DNA of 64,000 nt from Polyangiaceae bacterium (GCA_025937895.1 JAICQL010000001.1:1-64000); one strand, 5' to 3'; positions 52,153 to 61,058 are shown, counted from the first letter of the stretch. Program-made: numbers and translations. Notes: generated from the sequence alone by a model not told the origin.

Positions 52153-52770
52153 GTCACACGCTCCAGCCATCGCGCGTCAATCAGCAACCGCTCATCGTAC
52201 CCGCGCCGCACCGGCTGCCTCCACCCGTGGGGGTGAGCTTGCCCGCGCGCGAGAAGAGCACGGTGAGCATCCGCCGAGAGCCACAGCGCGCTCCCATGCA
52301 GTGCCGCGGTGCACGCAGCGCGCTGCAGCTCATCCGGCACAAATCAGGGCGGCAGCGCGCGCCCCAGGAGCGCGTCACGGCAGCGCGTGAGCGTAACGCC
52401 GGCAGGCAAGCGAGAGTGCCACTCACACGCGTCTCACAGCTCGAGTTGCCCGAGCGCACCCGCAGGGGGGTATTGCAACGCGCGGTTCGTTTGTTAAACC
52501 GATGAGCGCTTCGACGTTGAGCTCGATGCAGACTCAGCTCCACTCGAGCGGCAGACATCGCTCGCCGCTCAGACTTTCGCCATCAACGCAGTAGCGCCGT
52601 GGGCACTCACAAGCGCGCTCGGTGCATCGCCCTGCCTGCTCTCACCGAGAGCGGGCTGGGTCATCAGCCGCCACCCGCCGTCCCGAGAGCTCTTCTTTCA
52701 GGCTCTCGCGGAGCATCGCGCCTCGTCACCGTCTGTTCGGCGGCGAGGATCACCCCAGACAGGAGAAATC
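52153..52770. other. intergenic region upstream of the halogenase gene
   Basis: About 620 bases without a supported gene. Around 52471-52500 the sequence becomes A/T-richer with a weak TTGCAA...TTAAAC pair that could be a promoter, but it is far (270 bases) from the halogenase start. A good AGGAGAAATC ribosome site precedes the halogenase ATG. A 5' leader or a small RNA cannot be excluded. Confidence 0.4.
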
Positions 52771-54408
52771 ATGAACGAGACACAGCAGCGCACGAACGAC
52801 GACAGTGGGATGGTTCAGAACGTGGTGATCCTCGGCGGAGGCACGGCGGGATGGATGACGGCGTCCTACTTGAAGCGGGCCTTTCCCGACCTGCGCATCA
52901 CGCTGCTGGAGGCGCCCGGTATCCCGCGCATCGGCGTGGGCGAGGCGACCGTGCCCAACCTGCAGAAGGTGTTCTTCGACTTCCTCGGCCTGCCCGAGGA
53001 CCAGTGGATGCGCCGCTGCAACGCGGCCTTCAAGGTTGCAGTCAAGTTCTGCAACTGGCGCCAGCCGCGTACGGAGTCCAGCTCCGATCACTTCTATCAC
53101 CTGTTCGGCTTGATCCCGAGCGTGGGCCCGCTCTCGCTATCGCAGCACTGGGCCCTGCAGCACAGTCAGGGTGACCCCACGGCGCTGGACTACGCCTGCT
53201 ACAAGGAGCCACCGCTGCTCGACGCCAAGCTCGCGCCGCGCCATCGCGACGGCAGCCGGGCCATGTATTATGCCTGGCACTTCGACGCTCATCTCGTCGC
53301 GGACTACCTGCGAGAGGTGGCGACTGGCTGGGGCGTGCAGCATATCGTGGACCAGCTGGAGAACGTCGAGCTCGCCGCCGATGGCTCGGTGGCTGCGCTG
53401 TACACCCGCGCGGGGCGCAAGCTCGGCGCAGACCTGTTCGTGGACTGCTCGGGCTTCCGCGGGCTCCTGATCAACAAGGCGCTGGCCGAGCCCTTCCTGG
53501 ACATGAGCGATCACCTGATCTGCGACAGTGCCGTGGCCACGGCCGTAGCACACGATGATGACGCGAACGGTGTGGAGCCGTACACCTCAGCCATCGCGAT
53601 GGATGCCGGCTGGACCTGGAAGATCCCCATGCTCGGTCGCTTCGGCACGGGTTACGTGTACTCGAGCCGGTTCCAGTCCAGGGAGCAGGCGGCGCGGGAC
53701 CTGTGCGCGCTGTGGGACCTGAACCCTGCGCGGACGAGCCTGAACGAGATTCGCTTCCGGGTCGGCCGCAACCGCCGCGCCTGGGTCAAGAACTGCGTGA
53801 GCATCGGGCTCTCCTCGTGCTTCGTCGAACCACTGGAGTCATCCGGGATCTATTTCATCTATGCGGCGATCTATCAGCTGGCCAAGCACTTTCCCGACAA
53901 GAGCTTCAACCCGACCCTGGTGCAGCGCTTCAACGAAGCCATCGAGGCGATGTTCGATGACACGCGCGACTTCATTCAGACCCACTACCTGACCACGCCG
54001 CGCGAAGACACGCCCTTCTGGCGCGCGAACAAGTATGACCTGCGCCTGTCGGACAACGTGCAGCACAAGCTCGCCACCTACAAGTCAGGTCTGGCCGTCA
54101 ATACCGCGCTCTCGCAGGCAGACTCGTACTACGACAACTTTGATTTCGAGTTCGGCAACTTCTGGACCAACAGCAGCTACTACTGCATTCTGGCCGGTAT
54201 GGGCTGGATGCCAGACGTCCTGCCGCGAGTGCGCCACGCCAGCGCAGCAGAGCTGGAGCTTGCGCAGGAGCAATTCCGCGCCCTGAAGCGAGAGTCCGCG
54301 CGCCTGGCGGGGCAGCTGCCCAGCAACTACGAGCTGCTGCGGCAGCTGCATGGGACCGCGCCGATGACGGGCACGACAGAGCGGAGGCCGCTGCGTGCCG
54401 CGGGCTGA
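52771..54408 (+). CDS. FAD-dependent tryptophan halogenase (PrnA/RebH type)
   Basis: A 545-residue flavin-dependent halogenase. FAD-binding GGGTAGW is at 22-28, the catalytic Lys is Lys88 in [10 protein letters not shown], the class signature W-x-W-x-I-P is at 281-286, and the Glu of [12 protein letters not shown] (351-362) completes the active site. Similarity to PrnA continues through the C-terminus, including the YCILAGMG region that shapes the indole pocket. It should chlorinate or brominate free tryptophan, probably at C7 as PrnA and RebH do; regioselectivity is inference. The flavin reductase overlaps its end by 14 bases. Confidence 0.93.
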   Translation: MNETQQRTNDDSGMVQNVVILGGGTAGWMTASYLKRAFPDLRITLLEAPGIPRIGVGEATVPNLQKVFFDFLGLPEDQWMRRCNAAFKVAVKFCNWRQPRTESSSDHFYHLFGLIPSVGPLSLSQHWALQHSQGDPTALDYACYKEPPLLDAKLAPRHRDGSRAMYYAWHFDAHLVADYLREVATGWGVQHIVDQLENVELAADGSVAALYTRAGRKLGADLFVDCSGFRGLLINKALAEPFLDMSDHLICDSAVATAVAHDDDANGVEPYTSAIAMDAGWTWKIPMLGRFGTGYVYSSRFQSREQAARDLCALWDLNPARTSLNEIRFRVGRNRRAWVKNCVSIGLSSCFVEPLESSGIYFIYAAIYQLAKHFPDKSFNPTLVQRFNEAIEAMFDDTRDFIQTHYLTTPREDTPFWRANKYDLRLSDNVQHKLATYKSGLAVNTALSQADSYYDNFDFEFGNFWTNSSYYCILAGMGWMPDVLPRVRHASAAELELAQEQFRALKRESARLAGQLPSNYELLRQLHGTAPMTGTTERRPLRAAG

Positions 54409-54934
54409 TGACTTCCGCGCCGCTGATGACTTCCGCGCGGCGATGGCATCCTTCGCCTCGGGCGTCACCATCGTCACCACGCTGGAGAGCGACGGCAGCC
54501 GCCTTGCGATGACCGCTACGGCTTTCACGGCGGTCTCGCTGGAGCCACCGCTGTGCCTGGTATGCGTGGACCGGCGTGCCCGCGCACACGCCCCCCTGCT
54601 CCAGCACGGCTCCTTCGGCGTGAGCATCCTCGCGGCAGAGCAGGAGCCGGTCGCGGCGCAGTGCGCCGCCCCGATCCGGGATCGTCTGGCGGGGCTGCGC
54701 TGGCGGCCCGGCGCGCGCACGGGCTGCCCGCTGCTCAGCGGGGCACTGGCCGTGCTGGAGTGTCAGCTGGTGGAGGCGCACCCGGCGGGGGACCACGATA
54801 TCCTGCTTGGCCAGATCGAGTCCGTACAGGTGCGCGAAGGCAATCCGCTGCTCTACTGGCGCACCAGGTACGGGGCGCTCCGGGCAGTTGCCGCGGAGCC
54901 GGGGCAGCCCACAGCCGAGCGCCGGGTGAACTGA
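54395..54934 (+). CDS. flavin reductase, halogenase partner
   Basis: A 179-residue flavin-reductase-domain protein (HpaC/PrnF class) that would supply FADH2 to the halogenase. The core [10 protein letters not shown]...[19 protein letters not shown] is typical, followed by [14 protein letters not shown] and the C-terminal [14 protein letters not shown]...[14 protein letters not shown] start at 54395 with GGAGG seven bases upstream overlaps the halogenase stop, so the two are translationally coupled. An 18-bp duplication (54404-54439) doubles an ADDFRA segment at the N-terminus. Confidence 0.9.
   Translation: MPRADDFRAADDFRAAMASFASGVTIVTTLESDGSRLAMTATAFTAVSLEPPLCLVCVDRRARAHAPLLQHGSFGVSILAAEQEPVAAQCAAPIRDRLAGLRWRPGARTGCPLLSGALAVLECQLVEAHPAGDHDILLGQIESVQVREGNPLLYWRTRYGALRAVAAEPGQPTAERRVN
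54404..54439 (+). repeat. 18-bp tandem duplication at the halogenase/reductase junction
   Basis: GCTGATGACTTCCGCGC(C/G) occurs twice. It encodes ADDFRA twice in the reductase frame, and the first copy contains the halogenase stop codon. In-frame and probably harmless. Confidence 0.9.
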
Positions 54935-54950
54935 GCCGGCAGCTCAGCAG

Positions 54951-54976
54951 GAGCCGAGGACTGGCGGCCTCGGCTC
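54951..54976 (+). terminator. hairpin after the halogenase-reductase operon
   Basis: GAGCCGAGG and CCTCGGCTC pair over nine bases with an eight-base loop, 16 bases after the reductase stop. No T-tract follows. It is a likely terminator of the halogenase transcription unit. Confidence 0.5.
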
Positions 54977-55151
54977 AAACTCGCCCGCTCGCTTGCTGCT
55001 GCAGCTCGTCGTACGTACGCACGAGTCATCGTCGGCACAGGCGCAAAGCGGTGCGCTCCACTCCGTCTCGGTTCATCCAGACTCAAGTCTTGGCCCGGCG
55101 ATCCGCTCAGGCAGACGGGGGGTCAACTGCCCGGGGGGGCGATCGTAGCTA

Positions 55152-56333
55152 ATGTCTGTAACATCTCAGGGGCGCTCCGGAGACGAGCCGGGAAAACCTC
55201 GAAAGCCCACCATCGTCGTGGTGGATGATTGCGAAGTGACCCTGGCCGCCACGGCCGAGACCCTGGAGCGCGCCGGCTATCGCGTGCTGACCCGCGATCG
55301 TCCAGCGGGCTGTGTCGCGATGATGCTGCAGGAGAAGCCCGATCTGGTGCTGCTGGACGTGTGCATGCCGACGGTGGCAGGCGACACGCTGGTCAAGCTG
55401 TTCTCGAAGGCATCGCCCAACAGCGGGACTATCATCCTGCTCTACTCTGCGTTGGATGAGCCGCTGCTGCGCAGCAAGGCCAAGGGCTCCGGCGCCCACG
55501 GGTATATCTCAAAGACCAACGACACGGGCGCGCTGGTGCGCGCCGTGCGGCGCTACCTGCGCCCCAGCAGCTTCGAGAGCCGCGTAGCGCTACCCAGCGA
55601 GACCGAGCCCCTCGACCGCCACAACCCAGCTGGCGTCTCTTCCATCCGGCGCGCCACGTCCGGCGCACAGTCCCACACCTCTGCGTTCCAACCGGCGTCT
55701 TCTCAGCACCCCTCTGCTCTGGTATCCAACCCGCCCACCCCTGCCGCCGCCTCGTCACAGCTCGCTGCGGCGCAGCTGGCCTCCGCCCACAGCGCCGCCG
55801 CGCTGCGCTCCAGCAGTTCCTCCGCGCTGCGCCGTGCCGTCGACCCCGACGCCAGCCGCCTGCGAGGCGTGGAGCTGCGCACGAGCACCTCTGGCGAGAT
55901 GCGTAGGGCCAGCGGTGCCTACTCGCTCAACGTCCCGACCGTCTTGTTCGTGGACGACGACATGCTCGTGCTCTCCGGCTATCGCCGCCAGCTGCTCGGC
56001 CAGCCCTTCGAGTTCGACTTCGCCCTGTCCGTTGCCCAGGCGCTGCGCCTGCTCGACGCCCCCCATCCACCGAGCGTGATCGTCTCGGATCTGCTGATGC
56101 CAGAGCCCAGCGGCCGCGAGCTGCTGCGCAGGGCTCTCGATCGTGATCCCAGCTGGAGCCGGCGCTTCGTGATCGTCACGGGCCTCTCCCCGCATGAGGC
56201 GCGCGGCCAGCTGGACCCGCGCTTCACCGGCACGCTGTTGCGCAAGCCCGTATCCACCGACGCGCTGAGCGCGGCGATCAAGGGCTCGCTCAGCGCTCTC
56301 GGCTTGCCGCTGGCGGCTGAGAGCGCGCGCTGA
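55152..56333 (+). CDS. double-receiver response regulator 2
   Basis: A 393-residue protein with two complete CheY-like domains. REC1 (about 20-137) has VVDD and LLDVCMP. REC2 (about 262-385) has FVDDD, IVSDLLMPEPSG and the LRKPV lysine. A Ser/Ala-rich linker of about 120 residues separates them. No DNA-binding or enzymatic domain is present. The layout is the same as in the protein at 14344, but the linker sequences differ. It lies directly downstream of the halogenase operon. No kinase is adjacent. Confidence 0.85.
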   Translation: MSVTSQGRSGDEPGKPRKPTIVVVDDCEVTLAATAETLERAGYRVLTRDRPAGCVAMMLQEKPDLVLLDVCMPTVAGDTLVKLFSKASPNSGTIILLYSALDEPLLRSKAKGSGAHGYISKTNDTGALVRAVRRYLRPSSFESRVALPSETEPLDRHNPAGVSSIRRATSGAQSHTSAFQPASSQHPSALVSNPPTPAAASSQLAAAQLASAHSAAALRSSSSSALRRAVDPDASRLRGVELRTSTSGEMRRASGAYSLNVPTVLFVDDDMLVLSGYRRQLLGQPFEFDFALSVAQALRLLDAPHPPSVIVSDLLMPEPSGRELLRRALDRDPSWSRRFVIVTGLSPHEARGQLDPRFTGTLLRKPVSTDALSAAIKGSLSALGLPLAAESAR

Positions 56334-56378
56334 ACAGCCTGCGGGCTGCTGGGTGTAGCGCCCGCTGCGCTGAGCTGC

Positions 56379-56397
56379 TCTGACCTCCCTGGTCAGA
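56379..56397 (+). terminator. short hairpin after double-receiver gene 2
   Basis: TCTGACC and GGTCAGA flank a five-base loop, 46 bases after the stop. The stem is seven base pairs. It could be a terminator or a small operator upstream of the next gene. Confidence 0.35.
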
Positions 56398-56578
56398 ACG
56401 AGATCTCCAACCAGCAGCGTCCTTTGGCCACGCCAGATGTGCGAGACACCCTCACACTGGCAAGCGAGCAAGGCTTTCCCCCCATTTGCCGATTGCAGCG
56501 CTGTGTCCCGCGAACGCCTGACAGCTGGTATTAAACTTAAGGATCAGCCAGCTTGACCGATTAGGATCGTTAGGCACC

Positions 56579-57103
56579 ATGCTCCCTGCGGCACGCCATC
56601 AGACAGCTGGGTCCGCCTCGGTGCGAACCTTCAGCTCACGCAGCATCGGACGCGTGGCAGTGTTGATCTGGCACACGGAAGTCACCGTCGAAGGTGCCCG
56701 AGCGATCGCCAATGTATTCGCCGAGTTGAAGAAGGACCGGTCCGCAAGCGGCTTCGGGTTTCTCACCGTCCTCGAGGCGGGAGTGGACATCAGGCCATCG
56801 CCGGAAGCCCGCCAGGCCGTTGCGCAGGTCCTGACGGACTACGGGTCCGACATTCGCGCGGCTGCCGTCGCTTATGAGGCGAGCGGCTTCAAGGCGACGA
56901 TTGTCCGAAGTGCGATCACCGCCATAAACATCGCGAGCAGCACACGCTTTCCCAATCGGGTATTCTCTGGCACACCACGGGCCATCGACTGGTTAGCGCT
57001 CACACTCGGGGACGCGACGATCGCCGCGAGCCTGCGAAACGGGGTAGACCAGATGCGCAGGGTGAGTCCGGGCGCGAGCGGCACCGTTCGCTCAGCTCGT
57101 TGA
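56579..57103 (+). CDS. small orphan-family protein C (GF[KR]A..RS family)
   Basis: A 174-residue member of the family also found at 10887 and 51598. It shares FGFLTVLEAGVDIRPSPEAR (strand, Pro turn, helix), then AYEASGFKATIVRSAITAIN and the FPNRVFSG segment that matches PHRVFAS in protein A. The N-terminus (VRTFSSRSIGRVAVLIW) probably starts the domain near residue 15. Its last 12 bases overlap the convergent HDO gene 2 inside a hairpin. Function unknown. Confidence 0.6.
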   Translation: MLPAARHQTAGSASVRTFSSRSIGRVAVLIWHTEVTVEGARAIANVFAELKKDRSASGFGFLTVLEAGVDIRPSPEARQAVAQVLTDYGSDIRAAAVAYEASGFKATIVRSAITAINIASSTRFPNRVFSGTPRAIDWLALTLGDATIAASLRNGVDQMRRVSPGASGTVRSAR

Positions 57104-57110
57104 GCTGAGC
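57090..57110. terminator. bidirectional hairpin at a convergent overlap
   Basis: GCTCAGCTC-GTT-GAGCTGAGC: nine perfect base pairs around a three-base loop, spanning both stop codons of the convergent genes. It could terminate both transcripts. No T-tract on either side. Confidence 0.55.
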
Positions 57111-57826
57111 CCTTCCTCGGCGCGAGACAGGCACTCGCCCAGGAAGTCCAGATACGCTGCCAGCGCGGCCGTTCCGGTCTCCACTAGATGACTGACTGCA
57201 CCCGGACGCTCCTCGAGCAAGTATCCCAGCATTTTCCGGTTCAGTGCAGTGTGCCCAACGTCCAGTTGAACGTGTTCCTGCAAGAAGGTCAGGCAATCCA
57301 AGATCTCTTGGCCCAGGACCACTCGGAACTGCTCTAGCAGCCTCGGACCGAGCAGCACACTCAACCCCTCGATCTCCAACTCGATTGCAACCTGAGCAAA
57401 GGGCGCATCCCCGGCGATTGTCTGCTCGTGTAACTGAATGTAGCGGTGCATTGCTGGCGTACACGGGCGTGCCAGCAATCGCGTAGCGTCAAGCTCCTTC
57501 TGGTACCGCTTCGAATACGCGGCAACGAGACTTCGAGTGTCATCGACAAACAAGCGGTCGTGACCCGCTTCATGCTCCGCGTGCTTGACCAAGCGATCGC
57601 CGACTTTCGTCAGGCCAATCTCGCGGCATCGCAAGCCTGCACGCTTGATCCAGCCCTCGACTGGCGCGGTCATCTGGACGCCTAAAGAGCAATACTCAAT
57701 CAGGAAGCGGTGCAGCAATTCCGGTGGGATGCCGGTGCGCAATAGCCCTCGCACACCAGAATGCGCGTCGATGCGTGCGCGGACACCCGACATATGTTGC
57801 TCGTAGAGCTCTAACTTCGTTTCCAT
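57092..57826 (-). CDS. heme-oxygenase-like di-metal (HDO-type) protein 2
   Basis: A 244-residue helical protein with the same ligand layout as HDO protein 1: Glu86-x-x-His89 (HEAGHD), a Glu in IELEIEG (149-153) and His185-x3-Asp189-x2-His192 (HVQLDVGH); Glu44 may be the first ligand. The set is more canonical than in protein 1. It starts immediately after the stop of the 580-residue PilZ-like gene (TGAATG), with a GAGGAGG site inside that gene, so the two are coupled. Base composition is visibly lower in G+C here. Substrate unknown. Confidence 0.7.
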   Translation of the reverse strand: METKLELYEQHMSGVRARIDAHSGVRGLLRTGIPPELLHRFLIEYCSLGVQMTAPVEGWIKRAGLRCREIGLTKVGDRLVKHAEHEAGHDRLFVDDTRSLVAAYSKRYQKELDATRLLARPCTPAMHRYIQLHEQTIAGDAPFAQVAIELEIEGLSVLLGPRLLEQFRVVLGQEILDCLTFLQEHVQLDVGHTALNRKMLGYLLEERPGAVSHLVETGTAALAAYLDFLGECLSRAEEGLSSTS

Positions 57827-59569
57827 TCAGCTAACCTCCTCAGTGGCCGAAACCGGTGCGGCGACAGCCTTGCGTAGATACAGCTGCCCCATACGAAACC
57901 TGCAGTAGTCCTCCCATTGGCGGATCCCCTCGCTCGCAAACGCCACGCATCCCATTCGTTCCGCGAGTTCGGTCCCGCACTCGGCCGTAGCCTGAAAAGT
58001 GCCAGTGGGGGCCACGACAATCGGATTACTCACCCCGATCGCAGCATACCAAGCACGCACGGCGGCTAGCAGCTCGAGCTGAGCAGCGACCGGAACCAGC
58101 TCGTTCCCCTGCTTGAAGTAGAACTGCGCGATGTTGAATAAATTGAACAAGGATGCTCCTGCAGGACCGGTCTCGCAAAGCGCGACACCGAGCAACTCTT
58201 CTCCGTCGAGCAGGCACAAGACGTGTCTCGTCCTCGCGTTCGTCCTGTTCAACTGCGGAGATGACAAAGACTGCGCATCGATGTCCATTGCATCAGCGAG
58301 AAGCTCCGGCAAGTGAGAGCGAACCAGCTTCGCGCACACATCCAGCAGAGCAGCAGACGCCGACAGCACCGTATATTCTGGAGCGACGTCACAGGCAGGG
58401 GCCTCCAAGGTTCGCTCAAACCGATCCCACGCAAACTGGATACCGAGCGCGTCGTCTCCCAACCAATCAATGAACTCCGAAAAGAGCATCTTGTGCCAGC
58501 GGAGTTCTATACTGAAGTACGCCATGGCAAGCGCCTTCGTGCCGTCGAAGGCCGTCGGCACCGAGCTTACTAGCTCATAGAGCGCAATTCGGCAGAGCCC
58601 ACTCTCGCGATGCCCGCCGATCGTGGCGAGTTGATGGAAAACCCACGTGTTGGCATAGATGCGCGTGCTCGAGATGTGTCCAAGCAACGTGCCGTCGCTG
58701 GCCTCGTAGACGACATCCATCGAGCTCGGGCTACAGAACTGCGTCCATGCCTCCGTCAGTCCCTCACCCAAGCGCAACTTCAAGTATCCCGATTCATCTA
58801 GAAGCGTCGTGAGGCGATTCCGGCTGACGAGGGAACGGTGCCGCAGCCTGGGAAAGCGCAAACCCAGGTAAGTGTGCACCAGCTTCTCGTGGGCGGATCC
58901 TGCGTCCAGCGAGACACCAACGAGGCTTGTCTTCTCGGCCCCGGATCGCTGCCGCCTGCCGGTGACCGTCAGCGGGATGCGGGTAGCGCCGAGCAGCAAT
59001 TCTGCCGCGACCGGAGTAGCGGGCAGCATCGGATCGCGATCGCTCGCAATGACACCGGCGCCAGTGGGGGCCAAGTCGACCACCTTCCAGGCGACAGGCT
59101 CATTTTGCCCGTCGGCGGAGTTCACCCAGCGAAGTTTTCCTTCACCGCGGCCAAGCGCCAGGCGAGTCGCACGCCGGAGATTGTGAACATAGACTCGCAG
59201 CGCGGACCAAATGGCCATGACTTCGCCGCCCGTGTCACCCGGCACTTCGAGCTTCTGAAGGCGCCCCCTCACGAAGAAACTCACGCCGTAGAGTTCACAG
59301 CTGCCGGTCCAATGCCCATCTCTCGCGGCTGCATTGATTGAAATACGGAGAGCACTATCATCGCGGCCTTGTAGCTTGACGAAGAAACTGGCCCTCCTCC
59401 GTCTGACATGAAGCCCTTCTAGCAACCGGCTCATGCACTGGAGCACCGCCTCACGGCCCGAGGCCGACTTGACCTCGAACCAGCCGTCGCCCACCAGGCT
59501 GTCGATCCTCGCTGGCGACTGCCGGTGTTGCGGAGCAAGAAAGTCGTTGGGCTCAGCCTTCAAGACCAT
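57827..59569 (-). CDS. PilZ-like domain protein of unknown function
   Basis: A 580-residue protein. Residues about 120-240 look like a PilZ domain: an RRATRLALG segment fits the RxxxR motif and DLAPTGAGV the (D/N)xSxxG motif, though the Ser is replaced. Binding of cyclic di-GMP is therefore plausible but not certain. The remaining 340 residues (TTLLDESGYLKLRLG onward, with a GNAT-like LLGVALCETGPAG segment near residue 475) match no family I recognise. ATG 59569 is preceded by GGAGGTGCC. It is coupled to HDO gene 2. Confidence 0.6.
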   Translation of the reverse strand: MVLKAEPNDFLAPQHRQSPARIDSLVGDGWFEVKSASGREAVLQCMSRLLEGLHVRRRRASFFVKLQGRDDSALRISINAAARDGHWTGSCELYGVSFFVRGRLQKLEVPGDTGGEVMAIWSALRVYVHNLRRATRLALGRGEGKLRWVNSADGQNEPVAWKVVDLAPTGAGVIASDRDPMLPATPVAAELLLGATRIPLTVTGRRQRSGAEKTSLVGVSLDAGSAHEKLVHTYLGLRFPRLRHRSLVSRNRLTTLLDESGYLKLRLGEGLTEAWTQFCSPSSMDVVYEASDGTLLGHISSTRIYANTWVFHQLATIGGHRESGLCRIALYELVSSVPTAFDGTKALAMAYFSIELRWHKMLFSEFIDWLGDDALGIQFAWDRFERTLEAPACDVAPEYTVLSASAALLDVCAKLVRSHLPELLADAMDIDAQSLSSPQLNRTNARTRHVLCLLDGEELLGVALCETGPAGASLFNLFNIAQFYFKQGNELVPVAAQLELLAAVRAWYAAIGVSNPIVVAPTGTFQATAECGTELAERMGCVAFASEGIRQWEDYCRFRMGQLYLRKAVAAPVSATEEVS

Positions 59570-59726
59570 GAGGCACCTCCTCTGTCGCAGAGACCAGGGA
59601 CTGCTCTCCTCGGTGAAACGCCGGCTCCTCAGCTTCTGAGCACAGCGCGACCACGGGAGCAATCGATTGCACCTCACTGTCCCCGAGAGAGACTCTTGTT
59701 CCCCGAAGTACAACTATCTGGAGCAT
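59553..59726 (-). CDS. possible small peptide gene, 57 aa
   Basis: A 57-codon frame starting at ATG 59726, with AGGAG seven bases upstream, overlapping the start of the 580-residue gene by 17 bases. The peptide begins MLQIVVLRGTRVSLGD and has an acidic C-terminal half with a single Cys. The ribosome site and coupling favour a real gene. It shows no similarity I can name; a regulatory peptide or peptide precursor is possible. Confidence 0.4.
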   Translation of the reverse strand: MLQIVVLRGTRVSLGDSEVQSIAPVVALCSEAEEPAFHRGEQSLVSATEEVPHGLEG

Positions 59727-60347
59727 GAAACACTCCTGCCTTCCCACGTCGAACTCGCTGGAATTCCGCTTCCGGCGTGTGTCTCACGGCGACGACAGCG
59801 TTGTCGGTCGTCACACGCAGTGACCGCCTAGCTGCTTCCCACGAAGCTTGGACGACGTTACGACAGTACATACCAAACGGGCGTTGCACTCCGCAACTCC
59901 CCCGTCGGGTGATACGCCACGCTGCAACACTGCAGAACACATCGAGCGATGCGAGCTCACTCGGGAACAAGCCTGTACCACCCACGAGCGATGCGCATGA
60001 ATCCAGCTCGAGATCATCGCCGATGTGAAGCGGCTCGAGTTGTTGGCCAGAGCACTCACCTCCTTTGAGGGGCGGTGGCACGCGTGCTGACCTAGCGCTG
60101 CGTCACCTCCAGGGGTGAGCATGGCGCGCATGCCGGAGGGGCCGGCTGTCCATCTTCACCCGTCCGACGGTGGAGCCAGGTTACGAACGTGACGTGTGGA
60201 TGAAGACCCATTGCTCGCTGCGCGAGTTGGTTACGCTGGAACTGTTTCGGGTGCAGCACACCAACACCGGCCCCATTGCGCACGCCGCTGCGGGACCGGT
60301 GGTTCTGGCGCCGTCCCAGGTGTCTGCCGCCTGCTGAGGCCGGCGCA
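59727..60347. other. poorly coding region of lower G+C
   Basis: About 620 bases upstream of the small-peptide and PilZ-like genes. Overlapping short frames exist on both strands; one on the minus strand (59674-60081, 135 codons) has protein-like stretches but no good start. An AAAGGAGGTG site near 60056-60067 precedes no convincing gene. The remainder up to the PASTA gene stop at 60348 shows nothing clear. A decayed gene or long leader is possible. Confidence 0.35.
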
Positions 60348-61058
60348 TCAACGGTTGACCACGACCTCGATCACGCCCTTCGGCGCCAGCTTCTTGCCTG
60401 GCTCGGGCTTCTGGCTGAGCACCCGATTCTCGGGTGTCTCGCCCCGGGAGATCCAGCGCACCTTCAGGGTTAGGCCAAGCTCCCCGAGCTTCTCCTTGGC
60501 TGACGGCAGGTCCATACCGACGAGCTTGGGAGTGTCAACCTGCGCGGGGCCGCTGGATAGATGAAGTGTCACTGCGCCGCCAGCGGCCAGCTCGGTTTCT
60601 GGCTCGGGAAACTGGCTGACCACGCTGCCGACCGGCAGCTTGGCGTGTGGCAGCGGGTTTCCTTGAACGACTTTGTATCCCGCCAGGGTCAGCTTCTCGA
60701 CGGCCTCGAGCTGGCCTAGCTCCGTCACCTTGGGCACGGCGGGCAAGCTGGCCGCAAAGGTCACGCCGATTCCCGTGCCCTGCGGCACGGGTTGGCCGGG
60801 CGCTATGGACTGGCGAACCACGGTCCCAGCAGCGACGCCGGGCGCGGGCTCGCGACCTTCCACCAGGAGCGCGACCTGCAACGCGGCGGTGTTGGCGCGG
60901 GCGTCGGTCTCCGAGAGCCCGACCAGCATCGGCGCGGGCGTCGAGCGCGCAACGGGCTCGGGAGAGAACAGCTGGTAGCGCTGAATCAGATAGCTAGCGC
61001 CGGTGGTGGTGAGCGCCGAAGTCAACAGGCTGATGAGAACTACCGATGAGCCGTGCAT
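60348..61058 (-). CDS. membrane-anchored PASTA-domain protein
   Basis: A 236-residue protein with an N-terminal transmembrane segment (about 4-24) and three tandem PASTA-type domains (about 40-105, 106-170 and 171-236), each ending in a (S/T)xxPxPG-like turn. PASTA domains bind peptidoglycan or beta-lactams, usually on PknB-like kinases or penicillin-binding proteins. Here no kinase or transpeptidase domain is attached. ATG 61058 puts the hydrophobic segment at the very start. Likely periplasmic wall-binding protein. Confidence 0.83.
   Translation of the reverse strand: MHGSSVVLISLLTSALTTTGASYLIQRYQLFSPEPVARSTPAPMLVGLSETDARANTAALQVALLVEGREPAPGVAAGTVVRQSIAPGQPVPQGTGIGVTFAASLPAVPKVTELGQLEAVEKLTLAGYKVVQGNPLPHAKLPVGSVVSQFPEPETELAAGGAVTLHLSSGPAQVDTPKLVGMDLPSAKEKLGELGLTLKVRWISRGETPENRVLSQKPEPGKKLAPKGVIEVVVNR

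Noticed and set aside
52181-52558. 125-codon minus-strand frame upstream of the halogenase
   Set aside because: Low-complexity Arg/Ser/Cys product with no start signal. Treated as non-coding.
46764-59713. a complete pyrrolnitrin cluster (prnABCD)
   Set aside because: Only a PrnA-type halogenase and an IDO/PrnB-like domain are seen. PrnC and Rieske PrnD are missing, so the name would be misleading.
59674-60081. 135-codon minus-strand gene
   Set aside because: Parts look protein-like, but there is no start with a ribosome site and other frames compete. Kept only as a note in the intergenic entry.
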